From: Pseudomonadota bacterium
Lineage (GTDB): Bacteria > Pseudomonadota > Alphaproteobacteria > Rhizobiales > Rhizobiaceae
Reading direction: 5' to 3'
Length of the DNA stretch: 64,000 nucleotides
Assembly (NCBI GenBank): GCA_023451735.1
Contig: JAEXYH010000098.1
Span: 20,678-84,677 of the forward strand
The notes below the pieces were generated by a model. That model saw only the letters and a list, made by a program, of their open reading frames with translations, did no database searches and had not been told where the DNA came from. The number at the start of each line of letters is the position of its first letter. Positions within the stretch are counted from its first letter, which is position 1. Shown here piece by piece: positions 58,662-64,000 of this stretch. The translations under genes were made by a program, and so were the position numbers.

Positions 58662-59084
58662 ATGGCGATTGAACGCACCTTCTCGATGATCAAGCCGGAT
58701 GCCACCAAGCGCAACCTGACCGGCGCTATCACCAAGGTATTCGAAGACAACGGCCTGCGCATCATCGCATCCAAGCGCGTCTGGATGTCGAAGCGCGAAG
58801 CTGAAGGCTTTTACGCCGTTCACAAGGAACGTCCGTTCTTCGGCGAACTGGTTGAGGGCATGACCTCCGGCCCGACCATCGTTCAGGTTCTCGAAGGCGA
58901 AGGTGCCATCCTGAAGAACCGCGAAATCATGGGCGCCACCAACCCGGCAAACGCCGACGAAGGCACGATCCGCAAGCAGTTCGCCCTGTCGATCGGCGAA
59001 AACTCGGTTCACGGCTCGGACGCTCCGGAAACCGCTGTTCAGGAAATTGCCTACTGGTTCGCAGAAACCGAAATCGTCGGCTAA
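58662..59084 (+). CDS. ndk: Nucleoside diphosphate kinase
   Basis: A 140-residue enzyme that balances nucleoside triphosphates. MAIERTFSMIKPDATKRNLTG opens the ferredoxin-like fold, and the phosphorylated His is in NSVHGSDAPETA (about residue 117). AAAGGA lies eight bases before ATG. The gene stands alone, followed by a symmetrical terminator shared with the convergent lipoprotein gene. Confidence 0.98.
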   Translation: MAIERTFSMIKPDATKRNLTGAITKVFEDNGLRIIASKRVWMSKREAEGFYAVHKERPFFGELVEGMTSGPTIVQVLEGEGAILKNREIMGATNPANADEGTIRKQFALSIGENSVHGSDAPETAVQEIAYWFAETEIVG

Positions 59085-59106
59085 TTGCCATATACGATTG
59101 ATGAAT

Positions 59107-59138
59107 GAAAAAGCCGGGGCTGACGCTCCGGCTTTTTC
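59107..59138. terminator. Bidirectional Rho-independent terminator
   Basis: GAAAAAGCCGG and CCGGCTTTTTC form an 11-base stem with a 10-base loop; the A and T tracts give a T-run on either strand. It serves ndk and the convergent lipoprotein gene, whose stop is at 59137. Confidence 0.9.
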
Positions 59139-59643
59139 ATTTGGGGCAGTCGCTATCCTCAGCCGCCATGTTTTGGGTTCCATCCGCGCGAAAGACTTCC
59201 GGATTGGGCGTGTAACCCGGCCCGACCACAAGCGGTTTGGCGGGCAGCACGTTTTGGTCGACATCCGAAGTGATGCTTGTTTCGATCTTCTGCAGCACGT
59301 CGCCGGAAGCCGACAGGATGCGGATGTTGACAGTATAGGGATGGTCCTTGCGCACGCATTGCAGATGCGGGCTCTGGATGACGATCTTGTTGTCGACGGA
59401 AAAAATCTTTTCCCGGGTGGTCAGCACATCGCCGCCTTTCGGATTTTCGAATTCCGCCGAAACGATGCTGCCATTCGGCAAAGGGCGAAGTTTTCGGAGC
59501 GTGACGAGATAATTGGCAGTGGCGACGCGATAGTTGAAAACGAAGAGGCGTCCCGAAAGCTCGACCAGCTTTCCCTCGGTTTCCCGTTGGCAGGAAGCAA
59601 GCAGAAGGAATGCAAGACCGATCGCGAACGCCTTGCCCTTCAT
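59137..59643 (-). CDS. Hypothetical lipoprotein
   Basis: A 168-residue protein with a lipoprotein signal (KAFAIGLAFLLLASCQ; lipobox LASC, Cys19). The mature part is beta-rich (KLVELSGRLFVFNYRVATANYLVTLRKLRPLPNGSIVSAEFENP) and contains two further cysteines (QCVRKDH and a terminal SDCPK) that could form a disulphide. Rhizobial homologues are expected, but no function is known to me. ATG 59643 overlaps the upstream CGNR gene stop by four bases. Confidence 0.8.
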   Translation of the reverse strand: MKGKAFAIGLAFLLLASCQRETEGKLVELSGRLFVFNYRVATANYLVTLRKLRPLPNGSIVSAEFENPKGGDVLTTREKIFSVDNKIVIQSPHLQCVRKDHPYTVNIRILSASGDVLQKIETSITSDVDQNVLPAKPLVVGPGYTPNPEVFRADGTQNMAAEDSDCPK

Positions 59644-60185
59644 TGCGATCGGTCCTTCTTGGCGTTGTAATGGCGCGCGGCCTTTACCCGGTTGCCGCAG
59701 ACGGACATGTCGCACCACACACGGCTGCGGTTCTTGCTGCGGTCGAGGAACAGCCAGCCGCAATTGCCGCAAACCCTGATCCGTTTTACCTCGTTTTCCG
59801 ACAACAGTCTTAGAGCCGAATAGGCCGCTTCTGATCCAAGGGATCCGCTTTCTCCGCGCCGCAGCATGGCGGCCGTCGCCTCCAGCAGTGAGGCGAGAAG
59901 TGTCGGTGTGTCGATGCCGTTCACACAGGCCCGAAAATAGCCGTCGATTGCCTCGCGCAGAGAGATGAAGGGGGCACGGTTCCGTTTCGGCACAGGCGCA
60001 AGCGTGCCGAACAGAGAGCGCTCCGCCGAAAATTCCTCGGCAGCCTTCGGAAACGCATCCAACTGGGCCGGATCATTGAAACGATCGATGCTGCGGGAGG
60101 GATCGAAGCGCAGGATGACACTGTTGGCGACGTCCAGCGCCAACGCACCTCCGGCAAAACGGTGTCGGGTCCATGAAAATGTCAT
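59640..60185 (-). CDS. CGNR zinc-finger (ABATE domain) putative regulator
   Basis: A 181-residue protein. The amino-terminal ABATE domain begins TFSWTRHRFAGGALALDVANSV, and the carboxy-terminal CGNR zinc finger shows CGNCGWLFLDRSKNRSRVWCDMSVCGNRVKAARHY with four cysteines. The family is thought to be stress-linked DNA-binding regulators. I prefer ATG 60185; an in-frame ATG at 60191 is possible. It is divergent from the LivH-like permease with a 65-base gap and overlaps the lipoprotein gene downstream, so it may regulate either. Confidence 0.87.
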   Translation of the reverse strand: MTFSWTRHRFAGGALALDVANSVILRFDPSRSIDRFNDPAQLDAFPKAAEEFSAERSLFGTLAPVPKRNRAPFISLREAIDGYFRACVNGIDTPTLLASLLEATAAMLRRGESGSLGSEAAYSALRLLSENEVKRIRVCGNCGWLFLDRSKNRSRVWCDMSVCGNRVKAARHYNAKKDRSQ

Positions 60186-60250
60186 GGGCAATTATAACTT
60201 TCAAAGTGACTTTTACCAGTTATATTCGATATTCTGGATTGGAGCGCCGG

Positions 60251-61147
60251 ATGGCCTATTTCCTGCAGCAGATCGCCAATGCCCTGCCGATCGCATCGCT
60301 CTATGCAACACTTGCCTTCGGCTATGCGATCGCCTTTGCCGTCACCCGGCGTGCCGATATCACTTATGGTGCGATCTTCGCGTTTTCCGGCCATATCTAT
60401 CTTCTCTTCGCTCATATCGGCTGGAATCGGTTGTGGCTTATTCTACCCGCCTCTCTGGCGCTTGGGGCCGTTGCCGGACTGACAGGTGGGGTAGGGGCGG
60501 GTGTGGCAATCGGACAGTTCGTCATGAGGCCGCTTTCGGCTGTGTCTCCGAATGCGATGATCGTCGCCTCACTCGGTCTGGTGATGGCGCTGATGGAAGG
60601 CGCACGGCTTGCTTCCGATACGCGAGAACTGTGGCTGCCACCATTTCTCAATCATGGTGTGGTTTTCTGGCAGGGCGCAGGTTTTTCCGTAGCGCTGACA
60701 GTGCTTCAACTGATCAATACGGCCCTGATGCTGCTTATGGTTCTTGCCGGGCATATTGCACTCGGTCACAGCCGTTTCGGCCGCAGTTGGCGGGCGGTTT
60801 CCGACGATCCTCTCGCGGCAGAACTGTCCGGTGTCAACTCGGCTAAGGTGTTCGTTTCGAGCTATGCCGTTGCGACGTTCTACGCATCTGTCTGCGGCGT
60901 GCTCGCGACATCCTATTACGGCACGATGGATTTCGGTGCTGGCCTGCTGTTCGGGCTGAAGGTTGTGCTGATCGCCGCGGCAGGCGGGCATTCGAGCCCG
61001 ATAAAATCGGCTGGCGGAGCGGCCTTGGTCGGGCTTGCCGAAACCTTATGGGGTGGGTACGGGCCGATCTTCTGGCGTGATCTGGTGGTGATCTCGGGCC
61101 TGGTTCTGGTTCTGGTTCTCAGTCGCAGGGAGCGCATGACCATCTAG
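60251..61147 (+). CDS. Orphan branched-chain amino-acid-type ABC permease (LivH-like)
   Basis: A 298-residue membrane protein with about eight helices and LivH landmarks: ITYGAIFAFSGHIYLLFA, FGRSWRAVSDDPLAAELSGVNSAKV (the ATPase-coupling loop) and FGLKVVLIAAAGGHSSPIKSAGGAALVGLAETL. Liv systems import amino acids, urea or aromatics and need LivM, LivG, LivF and a binding protein; none is beside this gene. GGAG is six bases before ATG 60251. It is convergent with moaE, ten bases away. Partner genes must be elsewhere or absent. Confidence 0.87.
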   Translation: MAYFLQQIANALPIASLYATLAFGYAIAFAVTRRADITYGAIFAFSGHIYLLFAHIGWNRLWLILPASLALGAVAGLTGGVGAGVAIGQFVMRPLSAVSPNAMIVASLGLVMALMEGARLASDTRELWLPPFLNHGVVFWQGAGFSVALTVLQLINTALMLLMVLAGHIALGHSRFGRSWRAVSDDPLAAELSGVNSAKVFVSSYAVATFYASVCGVLATSYYGTMDFGAGLLFGLKVVLIAAAGGHSSPIKSAGGAALVGLAETLWGGYGPIFWRDLVVISGLVLVLVLSRRERMTI

Positions 61148-61157
61148 CGAGTGCGAG

Positions 61158-61616
61158 TCAGCCCCACTTGTCCTTTGCCTTGTCGTCGGTGCCCTTGGCT
61201 TGGATCCATTCTCCGGCGGTGCCGTCGGCCGCATGTTCCTTCTTCCAGAAGGGTGCCGATGTTTTGAGGTAATCCATGATGAAATTGGCGCCGTCGAAGG
61301 CGGCCTGGCGATGCGGGGCTGCGGCAATGACGAGCACGATATTCTGGCCCGGCTCGATCCGCCCAAAACGGTGGATGGCGGTCGCCCCCATCAGCGAAAA
61401 GCGCTCGATCGCCAGATCGGCGATCCGCCGCATCTCGGTTTCCGCCATACCGGGATAATGCTCCAGTTCCAGCGCTGACAGCTTGCCCTGTTCACCACGG
61501 CAGAGCCCGACGAAGGAAACGACGGCACCGACATCGGTGCGGCCACCGGTTAGGGCAGAGACTTCCGCCTGAAGGTCGAAGTCGCCGGATTGAACGCGGA
61601 TTGTTGGAGTGGTCAT
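61158..61616 (-). CDS. moaE: Molybdopterin synthase catalytic subunit
   Basis: A 152-residue protein that inserts sulphur from MoaD thiocarboxylate into precursor Z. GAVVSFVGLCRGE, LELEHYPGMAETEM and HRFGRIEPGQNIV mark the fold, and the catalytic Lys region is APFWKKEH. The end (KGTDDKAKDKWG) is basic. It follows moaD after a 124-base gap with a palindrome. Confidence 0.96.
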   Translation of the reverse strand: MTTPTIRVQSGDFDLQAEVSALTGGRTDVGAVVSFVGLCRGEQGKLSALELEHYPGMAETEMRRIADLAIERFSLMGATAIHRFGRIEPGQNIVLVIAAAPHRQAAFDGANFIMDYLKTSAPFWKKEHAADGTAGEWIQAKGTDDKAKDKWG

Positions 61617-61693
61617 CGTGGTCTCCGAGGACTTGAGTCGAATTTGCCGAACCCTATCCCGGCCCTTCGCTTCGGCTCAGGGCGTTCGACGCT

Positions 61694-61718
61694 GAAATCG
61701 ATTCGCCGGATCGATTTC
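61694..61718. repeat. Palindrome between moaD and moaE
   Basis: GAAATCGAT-tcgccgg-ATCGATTTC, nine perfect pairs, followed by TCCGGCtttGCCGGA (about 61719-61733), a second stem. The pair resembles rhizobial intergenic palindromes and could set relative moaD/moaE mRNA stability. Confidence 0.5.
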
Positions 61719-61740
61719 TCCGGCTTTGCCGGATCGCATC

Positions 61741-61998
61741 TCACCCACCCGTCATCGGCGGAAAAATGCCGATCTCGCGGGCGCCGGCAATTTTCTCGTC
61801 AAGGTCCACATGTTCCTGATTGATCGCCACGCGGATCACGTCGGGATATTCAAGCGCGGTCTCGTATTCCTCGCCCAAGCCTTTCAGATGATTCAGTAAA
61901 TCACCGACGGTCACGACAGTCTCGGGAAGCTCGATCTCTTCTTCCGTCTTGCCGATACGCTCGCGGACCCAGGCGAAATAAACGAGGTTGGCTTTCAT
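61741..61998 (-). CDS. moaD: Molybdopterin synthase sulphur carrier subunit
   Basis: An 85-residue ubiquitin-like protein ending in the required Gly-Gly (FPPMTGG), which is thiocarboxylated before transferring sulphur in MoaE. VYFAWVRERIGKTEEEIELPE is the usual first half. ATG 61998 begins MKANLVYF. It lies 10 bases after pgsA in the same transcript. Confidence 0.95.
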   Translation of the reverse strand: MKANLVYFAWVRERIGKTEEEIELPETVVTVGDLLNHLKGLGEEYETALEYPDVIRVAINQEHVDLDEKIAGAREIGIFPPMTGG

Positions 61999-62008
61999 TC
62001 CCAAATCC

Positions 62009-62596
62009 TCAATCCGCATCCACCAGATGCTTCACACCGGCTTTGAAGTAGTCATAGCCCGTGTAGAAGGTAAGGATCGCAGCGACCCAGAGAAGCGCGA
62101 TACCCATTTCGGTGATGTAAGGCACGACCTTGTCGCCGGCAGGCCCGGCGAGCAGGAAGGCGATCGACACCATCTGGATCGTCGTCTTCCACTTGGCGAC
62201 ACGCGTGACCGGCACAGAGACTTTCAGCGCCGCAAGATATTCTCGCAGGCCCGAGACGAGAATTTCACGACACAGGATGGTAATCGCTGCCCAGAGTGAC
62301 CAGCCGGCGATCGTGCCATCAGCCGCCATTAACAGCAGCACGGAGGCGACCAGCAGCTTGTCGGCAATCGGATCGAGCATTCGGCCGATATTCGACGTCT
62401 GGTTCCAGATACGAGCGAGATAGCCATCCAGATAGTCGGTGAGCGAGGCGATCACGAACAGCCATAGCGCTGTCCAGCGAGCCGTATCCGAGCTTTCCAG
62501 CTTGCCCTCGACGAAGAAGCACAGAACGATCACCGGTACGGCAACGATGCGCGCATAGGTGAGAAGGTTGGGGATATTGTATGCGCGGGAAGCCAT
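62009..62596 (-). CDS. pgsA: CDP-diacylglycerol-glycerol-3-phosphate 3-phosphatidyltransferase
   Basis: A 195-residue inner-membrane enzyme that makes phosphatidylglycerol phosphate. The CDP-alcohol phosphotransferase motif D-x2-DG-x2-AR-x8-G-x3-D-x3-D is complete in DYLDGYLARIWNQTSNIGRM followed by LDPIADK (about residues 54-80). YNIPNLLTYARIVAVP is the conserved amino end. uvrC upstream and moaD downstream match the order common in Rhizobiales. Confidence 0.95.
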   Translation of the reverse strand: MASRAYNIPNLLTYARIVAVPVIVLCFFVEGKLESSDTARWTALWLFVIASLTDYLDGYLARIWNQTSNIGRMLDPIADKLLVASVLLLMAADGTIAGWSLWAAITILCREILVSGLREYLAALKVSVPVTRVAKWKTTIQMVSIAFLLAGPAGDKVVPYITEMGIALLWVAAILTFYTGYDYFKAGVKHLVDAD

Positions 62597-62853
62597 ATCG
62601 GACCTATGCTTGCGGTTTGCCCCTAGTTGATGCGTCCAAGGCTCAGCGTCAACCGGTTTCGCGGCTTTTTTACAGACGATTGTGACAAGCGATCAAATCT
62701 CACCTGATCAACGATCCCTTATCCCGTGAACTGGGCGAGGGGACGTGCCGCACCTGGCGTCCGGGCAAAATGCCGAGGCCGCGGCTTGAGTCCTTCTCCC
62801 GTCGTAACGGAGGGAGGGATGCCGATAGGCGGATGAGGGCAAAACCCGGCAAC
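62597..62853. repeat. uvrC-pgsA intergenic region with short repeat
   Basis: CCTTCTCCCGTCGTAACGGAGGGAGGGATGCCGATAGGCGGATGAGGG (about 62790-62838) looks like a degenerate copy of a rhizobial intergenic repeat (CTTCTCCC...GGGAG...GGCGGATGAGGG). No gene is visible. The pgsA promoter may lie near 62620-62700, an AT-richer part. Confidence 0.4.
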
Positions 62854-64000
62854 TCAATTGGTTCTGGTTTCATGGAAATGGTTATAAACCTGCTTGGCCA
62901 CAGCCTCCGAAATGCCTTCGACGGCCATCAGGTCGTTCAGGCCTGCGCGCGATACGGCCTTTGCCGTGCCAAAGTGTTGAAGGAGCTTGCGCTTTCGGCC
63001 CGGACCGATGCCGGAGATTTCGTCCAGCGGGTTCTTGATCATCTCTTTCTTGCGGCGTGCCCGGTGTGAGCCGATGGCGAATCGATGCGCCTCGTCGCGC
63101 ATGCGCTGGACGAAGTAGAGGACCGGATCGCGCGGAGGCAGCGAGAAATCGCTTTTCCCGTCGGCGAAGAACCGTTCGCGGCCGGCGTCACGATCGACAC
63201 CTTTGGCAACGCCGATCGCGGTGACAACGTCGCGAATGCCGAGTTCATCGAGAATGGCGCGCACGGCGGTCATCTGCCCCTGGCCGCCGTCGATCAGGAT
63301 GACGTCCGGCCATGCCGGGAAGGCTGCGTCATTGATGTCGTCGCTGGTGGTTTCCGATGCGGCTTCGGCATTCGCTTCCGCCGAAATGCTGCGGTTGGGA
63401 ATGCCTTCCTCCTTGATGAGGCGGGAGAAGCGTCGCGTCATCACTTCCTTCATCATGCCAAAATCGTCGCCGGGCGTGATGTCTGTCGATTTGATGTTGA
63501 ACTTCCGGTACTGGCCTTTGACGAACCCTTCCGGTCCGGCCACCACCATGCCGCCCACGGCATTGGTGCCCATGATGTGGGAGTTGTCGTAAATCTCTAT
63601 GCGACGTGGCTGGTAAGGTAGCTTGAATGTCTCGGCGAGGCCTGCCAGCAGTCTTGCCTGTGAAGATGTTTCGGCCAGCTTTCTTCCATGCGCCTCGCGT
63701 GCATTCGCTGCGACATGATCGACGAGATCCCGCTTTTCACCCCGTTGCGGCACCAGGATCGAAACCTTGTGGCCGGCCTTTTCGGAAAAGGCGAGTGCAA
63801 GCAGATCCTGCTCCTCGACGGCTTCCGACAGCAAGATCTGTTTTGGCACCGGCTTGTCGTCATAAAACTGCGCGAGGAAGGCGTTGAGCACTTCCGCGCC
63901 CGGCATCTGCGGGTCGGCTTTCGGGAAATAGGCGCGGTTACCCCAGTTCTGCCCGGTGCGGAAAAAGAAGACCTGGATACAGGTAAGCCCACCCTCATGA
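62854..64000 (-). CDS. uvrC: UvrABC excinuclease subunit C (5' part outside the window)
   Basis: About 381 carboxy-terminal residues are present; the frame stays open to the window edge (GLTCIQVFFFRTGQNWGNRAYFPKADPQ precedes the first internal Met). The RNase-H-like nuclease domain has IEIYDNSHIMGTNAVGGMVV and VILIDGGQGQM with the catalytic Asp residues; the two helix-hairpin-helix motifs are ISGIGPGRKRKLLQHFG and VEGISEAVAKQVYNHF. An insert rich in Ala/Glu/Ser (about SAEANAEAASETTSDDIND) is seen in rhizobial UvrC. It makes the 5' cut in nucleotide excision repair. Confidence 0.96.
   Translation of the reverse strand, partial: HEGGLTCIQVFFFRTGQNWGNRAYFPKADPQMPGAEVLNAFLAQFYDDKPVPKQILLSEAVEEQDLLALAFSEKAGHKVSILVPQRGEKRDLVDHVAANAREAHGRKLAETSSQARLLAGLAETFKLPYQPRRIEIYDNSHIMGTNAVGGMVVAGPEGFVKGQYRKFNIKSTDITPGDDFGMMKEVMTRRFSRLIKEEGIPNRSISAEANAEAASETTSDDINDAAFPAWPDVILIDGGQGQMTAVRAILDELGIRDVVTAIGVAKGVDRDAGRERFFADGKSDFSLPPRDPVLYFVQRMRDEAHRFAIGSHRARRKKEMIKNPLDEISGIGPGRKRKLLQHFGTAKAVSRAGLNDLMAVEGISEAVAKQVYNHFHETRTN

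Noticed and set aside
1..64000. CRISPR arrays, tRNA/rRNA genes, prophage or transposase genes
   Set aside because: No regularly spaced repeats, tRNA-like cloverleaf with TTCGA loop, rRNA segments or transposase/integrase motifs were noticed on either strand.

Overview
The window is a 64 kb piece of an alphaproteobacterial chromosome, most likely Rhizobiaceae (Rhizobium, Neorhizobium or Agrobacterium type). This rests on high G+C, rhizobial gene orders (fabD-fabG-acpP-fabF-mltG-yicC-gmk; lptF-lptG-lptD-surA-pdxA-rsmA; rpsF-rpsR-DUF2232-rplI; uvrC-pgsA-moaD-moaE) and RIME/MITE-like intergenic repeats. Almost all of it is conserved core chromosome. I saw no tRNA or rRNA gene, CRISPR array, prophage or insertion sequence.

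Layout. 1-3.5 kb: a truncated isoaspartyl-methyltransferase-like gene, a flavin-binding oxidase-like gene, and a LysR regulator divergent from an alpha/beta hydrolase. 3.5-9.8 kb: cimA, then a tightly overlapped operon (DUF559 protein, three paralogous GFA genes, proline iminopeptidase) with a palindromic repeat element on each side, then cysS. 10-16.7 kb (minus strand): DedA, SDR, purF, cvpA, radA, alr. 17-17.9 kb: a cobalamin riboswitch and a stand-alone CbiM-type permease. 17.9-22.2 kb (minus): dnaB, rplI, DUF2232, rpsR, rpsF. 22.6-25.3 kb: a DyP-type peroxidase and a Tas-type aldo-keto reductase. 25.5-32.2 kb (plus): fatty-acid synthesis genes fabD, fabG, acpP, fabF, then mltG, yicC, gmk.

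32.2-37.3 kb (minus): a second cobalamin riboswitch heads a five-gene operon with two paralogous periplasmic binding proteins, a FecCD-type permease, an ATPase and a SAM methyltransferase. It is inferred to import a corrinoid or cobalt chelate. Divergent from it is a COG0523 GTPase with a near-perfect Zur-type palindrome upstream (37.4-38.6 kb). 38.6-46.2 kb (minus): the LPS-export and outer-membrane biogenesis operon lptF-lptG-lptD-surA with pdxA and rsmA. 46.5-53.8 kb: pepA-holC, a polysaccharide deacetylase lipoprotein, a decayed VapC toxin gene, an S9 prolyl oligopeptidase and an ABC-F ATPase.

54-64 kb: a small exported protein translationally coupled to a six-helix chemoreceptor, a GGDEF protein with a degenerate active site, DinB and GST-like genes, ndk with a structured leader, a lipoprotein plus CGNR zinc-finger regulator facing an orphan LivH-type permease, then moaE, moaD, pgsA and the 3' part of uvrC.

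The least explained items are the riboswitch-controlled dual-binding-protein operon with its methyltransferase, the chemoreceptor with its small partner, the triple-GFA operon bracketed by repeats, and the orphan LivH permease. All functional statements rest on reading the sequence and remembered family features; no search was run.
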